From positions 1,426,001-1,490,000 of the forward strand of contig CAWAFL010000011.1 of the NCBI GenBank assembly GCA_963781305.1: 64,000 nucleotides of DNA, given 5' to 3'. Made by a program: the position numbers and the translations under genes. Positions 52,995 to 60,772 of the stretch are shown here, piece by piece (the first letter of the stretch is position 1; every line of letters begins with the position of its first letter). The DNA is from DASXMT01 sp963781305 (GTDB taxonomy: Bacteria > Actinomycetota > Acidimicrobiia > Acidimicrobiales > RAAP-2). The notes beneath the pieces were generated by a model. That model had not been told where the DNA came from. It ran no database searches and saw nothing but the letters and a program-made list of their open reading frames with translations.

Positions 52995-54104
52995 GTGCCC
53001 GATGTCGCCGTCATTCTCGGAGGTCCGTCGCCGGAGCACGACGTGAGTGTGCTCACCGGCCTCCAGGCAGCTCGCGAGCTCCAGAAGTCCGGGGCCGGCA
53101 CGATACACGCCCTGTACTGGTCCAAGACGGGTGAGTGGTTCGAGGTCGATGCCTCGCTCGAGGCCGAGTCCTTCGTGGACGGCGTTCCCCGTGGGGCGTC
53201 GCCGCTCCAGTTCGTCGCCGCCACCGGTGGCGGGTTCATGGAGCCCGGCGGACGGCTGGGTCGTGCCCGGCCGGTCCCAATCGAGGCGGCCATCGTCTGC
53301 TGCCACGGCGGCCCCGGCGAGGACGGCTCCCTGCAGGCCTCCCTCGACCTGGCCGGCATCTCCTACACCGGCCCGACCGTGGCGGGCGCGGCGCTGGGCA
53401 TGGACAAGCTGGCCTTCGGAGCCATGGTGGTCTCCGCCGGGCTGGCGTCGCTACCGCGGGCCCTGCTCAGCGATAGGAGCCCGGCTCCCTTCGACGGCCC
53501 GTACATCCTCAAGCCCCGGTTCGGTGGATCGTCCATCGGCATCGAAGTGGTGGAGGACTATGCGACTGCGCAGGCCCGGCTGTCGGCCAACCAGCACTTC
53601 CGGGCCGGCGCCGTGGTGGAGCCGTTCCGGCCGGACCTGTGGGATCTCCAGCTGGCCGTGCGCAGCTGGCCCGAATTGCAGCTTTCGGCCATCGAGCGTC
53701 CCATCCGGTTGTCGGACTCCTCCGAGATACTCAACTACCAGGACAAGTACGTGGCCGGTGAGGGCATGGCCGGCGCCCCGCGCGAGCTGCCTGCGGCGTT
53801 GTCCGACCAACTCGCCTCCGGCCTCCGTGACGCCGCTCGCCGAGTAGCGGAATTGGCCGGGCTGCGGGGAGTGGCCCGCATCGATTTCCTCTCCGACGGC
53901 AACGAATTCGTGGTGAACGAGATCAACACCATCCCCGGGTCGCTGGCCCGATACCTGTGGGTCGACCCCGCCATTCCGTTCGCCACCCTGCTCGCCGACC
54001 TGGTCTCCGAGGCGCAACGTCGTCCCACCCACGCCTATTCGGCTTCGGGCTCTGATGGATCGGTGCTGCGCTCCGCAGGGTCCATCGCAGCCAAACTGGG
54101 CTGA
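52995..54104 (+). CDS. ddl: D-alanine-D-alanine ligase
   Basis: An ATP-grasp ligase of 369 residues: VAVILGGPSPEHDVSVLTG at the start, HGGPGEDGSLQASLDLAGISYTG, YILKPRFGGSSIGIEV and the metal-binding NEINTIPGSL. It joins two D-alanines for cell-wall synthesis. The segment after LKPRFGGSS and the omega-loop region are shortened relative to E. coli enzymes but key residues remain. The GTG start follows GGAGGAG. It lies 96 nt after the MurF-like gene, an arrangement consistent with a peptidoglycan-precursor unit. Confidence 0.88.
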   Translation: MPDVAVILGGPSPEHDVSVLTGLQAARELQKSGAGTIHALYWSKTGEWFEVDASLEAESFVDGVPRGASPLQFVAATGGGFMEPGGRLGRARPVPIEAAIVCCHGGPGEDGSLQASLDLAGISYTGPTVAGAALGMDKLAFGAMVVSAGLASLPRALLSDRSPAPFDGPYILKPRFGGSSIGIEVVEDYATAQARLSANQHFRAGAVVEPFRPDLWDLQLAVRSWPELQLSAIERPIRLSDSSEILNYQDKYVAGEGMAGAPRELPAALSDQLASGLRDAARRVAELAGLRGVARIDFLSDGNEFVVNEINTIPGSLARYLWVDPAIPFATLLADLVSEAQRRPTHAYSASGSDGSVLRSAGSIAAKLG

Positions 54105-54126
54105 CTGGGTTTACTGGGCTGACCTC

Positions 54127-54717
54127 ATGGCCATCTCCCGCCGCGTGCTCTACGAGGGGGAGGAGGTGTTGCTCGACATCCGGCCTCACTGGATGTACCT
54201 GATGGGGCCGCTCACCGCAACGGTTTTGGTTGTGGCCGCCGCGGTCACGCTGGACATCGCCTTCGTACACACCTCGGTGGCCGCCCACTGGGTCGAGGGC
54301 ATTGTCGCCGCCATTCCCTGCGTGTGGCTGGTGGCCCGATTCGTGCGGTGGCGGATGACCAGCCTGATCCTGACCAATGTCCGGGTCATCGAACGGTTCG
54401 GGGTCTTCTCCCGGCGCGGCACGCAGATCTTGCTTGCGGACATCAACCGGGTCGACGCCCGCAGAACTCCCCTTCGACGGCTGGTGGGTACGGGGCGGCT
54501 CTCGATCGAGGTGAGCGACGGGGGTGCGTACCACTTCAGCGACGTCAGGAAACCGGCGGCCCTCCAGCAGGTGATCATTCGTCGTGCGGCCCGTCTGCAC
54601 CGGTTGCCGGACGAAGGGGTCGAACGGGTCGAACGGTACGACCGGGTCCAGCGGCAACAGGACTGGCCGACCGATCCCGGGCACGTTCCCAACGTCCCCG
54701 GCAGGCCCTTGCGGTAA
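54127..54717 (+). CDS. Membrane protein with bacterial PH domain
   Basis: A 196-residue protein with two hydrophobic segments (about residues 25-45 and 55-72) followed by a bacterial pleckstrin-homology domain: MTSLILTNVRVIERFGVFSRRGTQILLADINRVD and GRLSIEVSDGGAYHFSDVRKP. Proteins of this type are anchored at the membrane with the PH domain in the cytoplasm; the function is unknown. It follows ddl by 22 nt and is probably in the same transcript. The last 30 residues are polar. Confidence 0.78.
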   Translation: MAISRRVLYEGEEVLLDIRPHWMYLMGPLTATVLVVAAAVTLDIAFVHTSVAAHWVEGIVAAIPCVWLVARFVRWRMTSLILTNVRVIERFGVFSRRGTQILLADINRVDARRTPLRRLVGTGRLSIEVSDGGAYHFSDVRKPAALQQVIIRRAARLHRLPDEGVERVERYDRVQRQQDWPTDPGHVPNVPGRPLR

Positions 54718-55212
54718 GCGCTCGGGCTCGGGCTCGGGACGACGGGCACGAGCGGGCCGGGCGTGGGCGGGGCGTGAGCGTGGCGTGCCAGCGTGGGCTG
54801 GGGCGTAGCGGGCCGGCTTGGGCTTGGCCAAGGGCTCGGGCTCGAGGCGACGGGCACACGTGCCTGAGATGGCCGGGCTGACCCTTAGTCTGGATTCGCG
54901 GTCCTGTGCACCGTGTGCCCGACCCGCATGCGACGAGGGAGGCCGACGGCAGGAGGGCCGATCGGGAACTCCCGGTGGAACTCTTGTTGGAGCTCCACAT
55001 AAGGATTCTGATTCAAGGTGCCCGGCAGAGATCCAATACCAGGCACGAAATAGGGCCCATTCTTCGAGCAAACCGACCAGTCGTCATCCAACGGTCGTGA
55101 AAAATTAACCCAGCTCATAGGTGGTGTTGATCAAAAGCTTATGTAGGTCGAGTTTCCTGGTTACTACGAGGAGCGGACAACTGGGCTCGGGCCTCGTCCA
55201 ATGGAGGGAATG
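54718..55212. other. 495-nt region before the HtrA-like gene
   Basis: The left part (54718-54850) is a GC-rich degenerate repeat of GGGCTCGGG-like sequence. The right part is unusually AT-rich for this window (AAAAATTAACC near 55098 and AAAAGCTTATG near 55133) and probably holds the promoter of the protease gene, but no clean -35/-10 pair stands out. No gene is supported here. Confidence 0.45.
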
Positions 55213-57051
55213 ATGAGTCAAGACGGGGAAGATACGACAAACGGGGACGGCTACGGAGCAACTGCTCCGACCCCTGTGCCTTCAGCGGACGACACCGCTG
55301 AGCAAGCCATCGCACTCCCACCGGCGGGAGCACACCCGGGCGCTAATCCGTACCCGGGTGCCACTCCGTACCCGGGCGCCAATCCTGCGTACCAGGGCGG
55401 CAATCCCGCGTACCCCGGTGCCAATCCCACGAACCCGGGGCCTTATCCCGGACCCGGCGGATCGCAAGAAGTCAGTCCTTATGGCGCGGGGTATCCCGCG
55501 GCGCCGTGGACCCACCAGGTGAGGGCCGAGGACGTGTCCGTCTATCCCGGAGGCCAGCCTTTCGGGCCTCAATCGATGGCGACGCCGCCAGGCTCCGCGG
55601 TGCCTCCAGGCGCGAGTGCCGGAGCATCGGGTGCTGGATTCCCCCCGCCCCCGGGACAAAGCTGGAGTGGAGCGGGATCGTCCGGTTGGGTCGGACCGCC
55701 CCCGAAGTCCCATCGGCGCCATTCACGGACCATCGTCGTTGCGACGCTACTGGCCGTCTTGGTGTTGGCCGCAGGCGTGGTCATCGGCCACACGGCCTGG
55801 CAGCCCACCTCGAGCACAGCCAGTCCGGCGGCCTCGGGAAACTCGGGAGTATCTCCGTTTGGGTCGGGTTCTTCGGGATCGCAGGGCTCTTCGGGATCGT
55901 CAGGGTCATCGAACTCGGGCACCGGATCCGGTGGGCCGAGCGACGTGTCGGCCATTGCCCAGGGCGTCAACCCGGGACTGGTCGACATCAACACCACGCT
56001 CAGCTACCAGGGTGAGCAGGCAGCCGGAACGGGCATGGTGCTGACGTCGAATGGTGAGGTCCTCACCAACAACCACGTGATCGACGGCGCCACCTCCATC
56101 AGCGTTACCGACATCGGCAACGGGAAGACCTATACGGCCAGCGTCGTCGGGTATGACCGGTCGCACGATATTGCGGTGATCCAGCTGAACAACGCCTCGG
56201 GGCTCCAGACCGTGACGCTCGGCGATTCGTCGAATGCGTCGGTCGGCCAAGGGGTGGTGGCCATCGGCAATGCCGGCGGCACCGGTGGAACCCCCAGCGC
56301 GGTCGGCGGGTCGATAACCGCTCTCAACCAGTCGATCACCGCCAGCGATTCTGGCGATGGGACCTCTGAGACGCTGAGTGGGCTGATCCAGACCAACGCC
56401 AACATCCAGCCTGGTGACTCCGGTGGACCCTTGGTGGATACCAACGGCCACGTGCTCGGCATCGACACGGCAGCCTCAGACGGCATGTCGTTCCAGTCCC
56501 CGACCCAGTCCGCTGGCACCCAGGGCTATGCCATCCCCATCAACACCGCTACCTCCATCGCCAAGCAGATCGAGGCGAGTAACGCTTCGTCGACAGTCCA
56601 CATCGGTGCGACCGCCTTCATCGGCGTCGCCGTGGCAGACCCATCCACGGGATGCGGCGCTACCTCGGGTGGCACTGGCGGCACTGGCGGCACTGGCGGC
56701 ACGGGAGGCACTGGCGGCTTCGGTGGTGGTTCCGGTTCGTTCGGTGGCTCCGGTAGCTCCGGGTTCGGTGACGGATCTGGCTCCGGTAGCTCTGGCACTG
56801 GTAGCTCCGGAGGCTCGAGCTCGGGTGCACTCATCTGCAGCGTGGTCACCAGCTCACCTGCCCAAGAGGCCCAGCTCGCAGAGGGCGACACCATCACCTC
56901 GGTGAACGGCCAGAGCGTTGCCTCGCCCACGGCTCTCACCAACGCCCTGAACGCCCACCACCCCGGTGACAAGGTCACCATCGGGTACCTGGACACCACC
57001 GGAGCCCAGCAATCGGCAACGGTGACGCTGACTTCGGGACCACCGCAGTAA
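55213..57051 (+). CDS. HtrA/DegP-like membrane-anchored serine protease with PDZ domain
   Basis: The 612-residue protein has a Pro/Gly-rich cytoplasmic N terminus (PGANPYPGATPYPG repeats), one membrane segment (about residues 177-199), a trypsin-like protease domain and a PDZ domain. The catalytic triad is visible as TNNHVIDG (His), DRSHDIAVIQL (Asp) and QPGDSGGPLV (Ser). It would degrade or process damaged proteins outside the membrane. The PDZ domain is split by about 55 Gly/Ser residues between AFIGVAVADPS and GALICSVVTSSPAQEA. I chose the ATG at 55213 behind GGAGGG; 55201 and 55210 are alternatives. Confidence 0.87.
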   Translation: MSQDGEDTTNGDGYGATAPTPVPSADDTAEQAIALPPAGAHPGANPYPGATPYPGANPAYQGGNPAYPGANPTNPGPYPGPGGSQEVSPYGAGYPAAPWTHQVRAEDVSVYPGGQPFGPQSMATPPGSAVPPGASAGASGAGFPPPPGQSWSGAGSSGWVGPPPKSHRRHSRTIVVATLLAVLVLAAGVVIGHTAWQPTSSTASPAASGNSGVSPFGSGSSGSQGSSGSSGSSNSGTGSGGPSDVSAIAQGVNPGLVDINTTLSYQGEQAAGTGMVLTSNGEVLTNNHVIDGATSISVTDIGNGKTYTASVVGYDRSHDIAVIQLNNASGLQTVTLGDSSNASVGQGVVAIGNAGGTGGTPSAVGGSITALNQSITASDSGDGTSETLSGLIQTNANIQPGDSGGPLVDTNGHVLGIDTAASDGMSFQSPTQSAGTQGYAIPINTATSIAKQIEASNASSTVHIGATAFIGVAVADPSTGCGATSGGTGGTGGTGGTGGTGGFGGGSGSFGGSGSSGFGDGSGSGSSGTGSSGGSSSGALICSVVTSSPAQEAQLAEGDTITSVNGQSVASPTALTNALNAHHPGDKVTIGYLDTTGAQQSATVTLTSGPPQ

Positions 57052-57113
57052 GCGGTCAACGTGGCCCCCGATCGAGCGGTTCGATCGAGGGCTGCCAGTC
57101 CGAAGCAACCTCG

Positions 57114-57155
57114 AACGGTGCCGTCCTGCTCTCCTGTGGGACGGCACCGTTTGTT
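57114..57155 (+). terminator. Rho-independent-like terminator of the protease gene
   Basis: A perfect 13-bp stem (57114-57126 with 57139-57151) around a 12-nt loop, followed by TGTTGTAT. It lies about 60 nt after the protease stop and is the clearest terminator in the window. Confidence 0.8.
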
Positions 57156-57174
57156 GTATGAGGCCAAAGGGCCA

Positions 57175-57372
57175 CCCTGCCAGGGAGAGGGGGATGGGAT
57201 TGGGTCCCCTGGCCGTGACAGGGCGAAGGGATGAGATCCCTGGCCGTGCAGGGCGAAGGGATGAGATCCCTGGCCGTGCAGGGCGAAGGGATTGGGTCCC
57301 TGCCGGGACAGGGCAACTGGGTGGATCCCCCGCCAGAACAGGGCAAGGGTGGGGGTTCCCTGCCGGAACAGG
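57175..57372. repeat. Array of about seven CCCTG-N-CAGGG hairpin repeats
   Basis: Roughly 30-bp units begin near 57206, 57238, 57268, 57298, 57327 and 57358, with a related short one at 57175. Each contains a small inverted repeat CCCTG...CAGGG separated by about 6 nt. Two central units are nearly identical. There are no unique spacers, so it is not a CRISPR array. The rest of the gap to the CoA-transferase gene (57373-57609) shows no feature. Confidence 0.8.
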
Positions 57373-57609
57373 AGCCAATCGAAGGCGGGGAGGCCGTGGG
57401 CTGAGACGCTGTGGGTCCGCACCGGCCGTGAAGGCGGTGGTCAGGCCGGTATCGGGCCTGCAGAACGGTCGGCACCATTCCCCGGTACTTGACCCTGACC
57501 GGCTCAGCGACCAGCATCCGTGCATGCCCATCCCACGTCCACCGGCCCGCATCTGGGCCACCAACCCCGCTCCACTACCGGTCGGAACGACTCGTAAGCC
57601 AGGTGGACG

Positions 57610-58755
57610 ATGAGCGGGCCGCTGGATGGCCTCCGCATCATCGAGTTCGCCGGCCTCGGCCCCGCCCCGTTCGCGGGAATGATGCTGTCAGACGCGGGTG
57701 CCGACATCATTCGCATCGACCGCCACGATCGCGCCACCTACCCCCCGCAAGAGCATCCGCACGTCGATCTGATGAACCGCGGACGCCGGTCGGTCGCCGT
57801 GGACTTGAAGCACGCTGACGGGGTTGATCTGGTGTTGCGCTTGATCGACCAGGCCGACGGGCTCGTAGAAGGCTTTCGACCCGGTGTTGCCGAGCGCCTG
57901 GGCGTGGGACCTGACGTGTGCATGGAGCGTAATCCTCGCCTTGTCTATGGTCGGATGACCGGTTGGGGGCAGTCGGGTCCCCTGGCCACGACCGCCGGCC
58001 ACGACATCGATTACATCTCCATCGCCGGCGCACTCGAGGCCATCGGACGAGCGGGGCAACCCCCGCTTCCCCCGCTCAATCTGGTCGGGGATTTTGGTGG
58101 TGGCGGCATGCTCTTGGCCTTTGGCATGGTGTCTGGGATCCTCTCGGCCCAAAAAACAGGCAAGGGTCAGGTCATCGATGCGGCAATGGTCGATGGGGCG
58201 GCGGCTTTGATGACCATGATCTACACCCTTCGGCAAACGGGCACCTGGCAGGACGTGCGCGGTACGAACCTGCTCGACACCGGTGCGCCTTTCTACGAGG
58301 TCTACGAGACCGCGGACGGGAAATTCATGAGCGTGGGGGCCATCGAGTTCCAGTTCTACGCTGAGTTGATTCGGCTGTTGGGCTTGGAGAATGAGGAGCT
58401 CCCCGATCAGAACGATCGGGCGCAGTGGCCGAAGATGAAGGAACGATTTGCTTCGCTCTTCCTCACCAAGACCCGCGACGAATGGCAGGAGATCTTCGAT
58501 GGAACCGATGCGTGTGTGTCGCCTGTCCTTTCGATTCCCGAGGCCGCCGAACACCCCCACAATCAATTCCGGGGAACGTTTACTGAGGTGGCCGGGGTGG
58601 TCCAGCCAGGACCTGCACCTCGCTTCGGAGGCACCCCCGGCTCGATCCAGCGCCCCCCGCCGAACCCCGGTCAGCACGGGGACGAAGCTCTGGCCGATTG
58701 GGGGATCGAGCCGGAGGCGATTGCGAAGGTGAGAGCAGCGGGCGCCATAACCTGA
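57610..58755 (+). CDS. CoA-transferase family III protein, alpha-methylacyl-CoA racemase-like
   Basis: A 381-residue family III enzyme. It shows the residues used by alpha-methylacyl-CoA racemase: His and Asp in GHDIDYISIAGAL (near residue 126-131), the aspartate in NLVGDFGGGGML (near 156) and the Glu in EVYETADGKFMSVGAIE (near 241). Such enzymes epimerise 2-methyl-branched acyl-CoAs in fatty-acid and sterol side-chain breakdown. The racemase assignment is better supported than CoA transfer because the racemase residues are intact. It is a single-gene unit. Confidence 0.83.
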   Translation: MSGPLDGLRIIEFAGLGPAPFAGMMLSDAGADIIRIDRHDRATYPPQEHPHVDLMNRGRRSVAVDLKHADGVDLVLRLIDQADGLVEGFRPGVAERLGVGPDVCMERNPRLVYGRMTGWGQSGPLATTAGHDIDYISIAGALEAIGRAGQPPLPPLNLVGDFGGGGMLLAFGMVSGILSAQKTGKGQVIDAAMVDGAAALMTMIYTLRQTGTWQDVRGTNLLDTGAPFYEVYETADGKFMSVGAIEFQFYAELIRLLGLENEELPDQNDRAQWPKMKERFASLFLTKTRDEWQEIFDGTDACVSPVLSIPEAAEHPHNQFRGTFTEVAGVVQPGPAPRFGGTPGSIQRPPPNPGQHGDEALADWGIEPEAIAKVRAAGAIT

Positions 58756-58796
58756 GACGTCCAGAACCCGAGTGGATTGTGGACGATCCTGGGTCG

Positions 58797-58856
58797 GCGG
58801 AACGTTTGGCAATCGAGGCGGAATGTATGCCATCTAGCGGAATGTTTGCCATCTAA
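58797..58856. repeat. Three 19-21-bp tandem repeats after the racemase-like gene
   Basis: GCGGAATGTTTGCCATCTA-type units occur three times in a row. The sequence is AT-richer than the flanks and looks like a relic of mobile-element ends, but no transposase remains. Downstream, 58875-58935 carries further imperfect TGTCCGGG/TCCCGGG repeats. Confidence 0.75.
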
Positions 58857-58979
58857 AGGTCTGTTTGTGGGCATCCCGGGAATCTGACTTGTCCGGGACA
58901 TCCCGGGCTCTGGCTGTCCGGGGCACACCGGGCTGTGGAGGTTGGGTGGGGGGTCTGCCTTTCGGGCGTCGGTGCCACG

Positions 58980-58985
58980 TACCAT
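58980..58985 (+). promoter_or_regulatory. Putative -10 box, leaderless MFS gene
   Basis: TACCAT followed by 6 nt and the GTG at 58992; no Shine-Dalgarno sequence. Confidence 0.4.
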
Positions 58986-58991
58986 GCCTCG

Positions 58992-60506
58992 GTGAGCGTT
59001 CGAGATCGAGGCGACCAGTTTCGACGCCTGGTGCGCGCGTCGTTGGCCGACCTGTTCGACCAGCGCAAACCGTTCGGGCGGCTGGCGCTGACCCACGTGC
59101 TGATGACGGCGGGGGACACCATGTTCGCCGTCTCCCTGGCCGGTTCGCTCTTCTTCTCGATCTCGCCCACGGCGGCGAAAGACAAGGTGCTGTTGTACCT
59201 GTTGCTGACCATGGCGCCGTTCGCCGTGGTTGCACCGGCGCTTGGCCCTCTTATCGACCGCAGCCGGGGTGCCCGCCGGGCCATGGTGGTGGTGTCCGCT
59301 CTGGGTCGTGCGGCGCTGTGTCCCTTCCTAGCTCGAGACTTTCACTCACTGCTGTTGTTCCCCGAGGCCTTCGCCATGCTGGTGCTGTCCAAGGTGTACC
59401 TGGTGACCAAGGGCGCACTCGTTCCCGAGATGGCGGCACAGGGTTTGCTCGATTCCACGTCGTTGATGCCGTCGACTGGTCCTACGTCTGCCGGTGGCCC
59501 CGTCGGCACCTCAGTTCCCGAGCGATCAGTTGCTCCAGCGGTCGGCGCCGTCGGGGCGTCGGTACAGTCGGATCCCTCCGTGCAGGCCACGCAGCCGGGC
59601 CAAGTTGACCTCGCAACTTTGAACGCCCGCCTGGGCCTGCTGGCTTCGCTGTCAGGGTTCGTGTTCGCTCTTCCTGCTGTTGTCGCCTTGAAGCTCGGGG
59701 GAGCCCCATGGGTCGTGTGGCTCGCATTGGTGGTGTTTTTAGCGGGAGCCGTGGCCGGCCTGCGATTACCGGTCCGTCGATCACGGTCGATTCGGGGTGC
59801 TCCGGCCGGCCCGGAACCGAGCTCGGTTGCTGGATCAACCGGCGCCGATCTGGTCGTTGCGTCATCAACGCACCCGACCTCTCCAATGCTGGGGCGCCAG
59901 CCCTTCATCGAAGATCTGGATGACGACGAGGACTTGGCTCCGTTTCGCCCCATCGCCAACGGAGAGGTACTCCTGGCCCTGGTGCCCATGTCGGCACTCA
60001 AGGCGCTGGTTGGCTTCCTCACATTTCTCTTCGCCTTCGGTCTGCGAAGGGAGGATGCGGCCACCTGGTGGTTTGGCCTGTTGCTGGGGTCGATCACCGC
60101 AGGAGCGCTCGTCGGCGTTCTGTTGGTTTCGCGGATTCGCCGTGTGCTCAGCGAGCAACAGATCTTGGTTGCTTCGCTGTGGCTGGTAGCGGGGTTCGCC
60201 GCCCTGGGAGCGCTTGAACGCGCCCGGCTGCTCCAAACCATCGTTGCTTTCGCAGTCGGGGTGGCCGGCGCGGTCGCCAAGCCATCGTTCGATGCATTGG
60301 TGCAGCAATTCGTCCCTGAGTCCAACCAAGGCCGCGCCTTTGCCCGTTTTGAGACGAGGCTGCAGCTGGTCTGGGTGGTCGGGGCGTTCGTACCCGTCGT
60401 GCTCACCCTGCCGATCCCCGCTGGAGACCTGGTGATGGCTATCTTTGCTGCGGTGACCGGGATCTTCTACATGAGCGGTCGCCGTTCGATTCGCGACCAC
60501 GCCTGA
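58992..60506 (+). CDS. MFS-like multipass membrane protein
   Basis: The 504-residue protein has about ten to twelve hydrophobic segments in two halves, with MFS-type loops (GPLIDRSRGARRAMV between helices; VSRIRRVLSEQQ). A polar segment of about 60 residues follows the first half (STGPTSAGGPVGTSV) and another, acidic, before the second half (FIEDLDDDEDLAPFRP). Substrate unknown. The GTG at 58992 fits a leaderless start; the frame is open to 58935. Confidence 0.75.
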   Translation: MSVRDRGDQFRRLVRASLADLFDQRKPFGRLALTHVLMTAGDTMFAVSLAGSLFFSISPTAAKDKVLLYLLLTMAPFAVVAPALGPLIDRSRGARRAMVVVSALGRAALCPFLARDFHSLLLFPEAFAMLVLSKVYLVTKGALVPEMAAQGLLDSTSLMPSTGPTSAGGPVGTSVPERSVAPAVGAVGASVQSDPSVQATQPGQVDLATLNARLGLLASLSGFVFALPAVVALKLGGAPWVVWLALVVFLAGAVAGLRLPVRRSRSIRGAPAGPEPSSVAGSTGADLVVASSTHPTSPMLGRQPFIEDLDDDEDLAPFRPIANGEVLLALVPMSALKALVGFLTFLFAFGLRREDAATWWFGLLLGSITAGALVGVLLVSRIRRVLSEQQILVASLWLVAGFAALGALERARLLQTIVAFAVGVAGAVAKPSFDALVQQFVPESNQGRAFARFETRLQLVWVVGAFVPVVLTLPIPAGDLVMAIFAAVTGIFYMSGRRSIRDHA

Positions 60507-60563
60507 GCGCTTGGTTCGCTGCTGGAGGGTCGGAGCATCTTCGATCATCGAAAACAGTCATGA

Positions 60564-60591
60564 GTCCAGACGATGGGGGAGTCGTTTGGAC
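60564..60591. terminator. Hairpin between convergent genes
   Basis: GTCCAGACGA (60564-60573) pairs with TCGTTTGGAC (60582-60591) over an 8-nt loop, with one G-T pair. It lies between the MFS and HNH genes, pointing toward both; no strong T-run follows. Confidence 0.5.
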
Positions 60592-60772
60592 TTGATCTGG
60601 GAGCGGTCGCCGAGACTCCGCCGAATCGGGGCATCACCACTAAGTCGGGTGCGCGCCAGGTCCGAGAGTGACAGTCAGACCAGCACGTAGCCGATGAGGT
60701 CTTGGCATGCGGGGCGAGGTGCACTCCTCACGAGGAGACTTCGGCCCGGCGGCGGCCTTCGGCCTTGCCGGC

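Noticed and set aside
51819..53306. Open frame of 495 codons antisense to the MurF-like and ddl genes
   Set aside because: It reads through two genes and the repeat array on the other strand (LGRLGC repeats) and shows no known domain.
57175..57372. Repeat array considered as a CRISPR
   Set aside because: The units follow each other directly, with no unique spacers, and there are no cas genes in the window.
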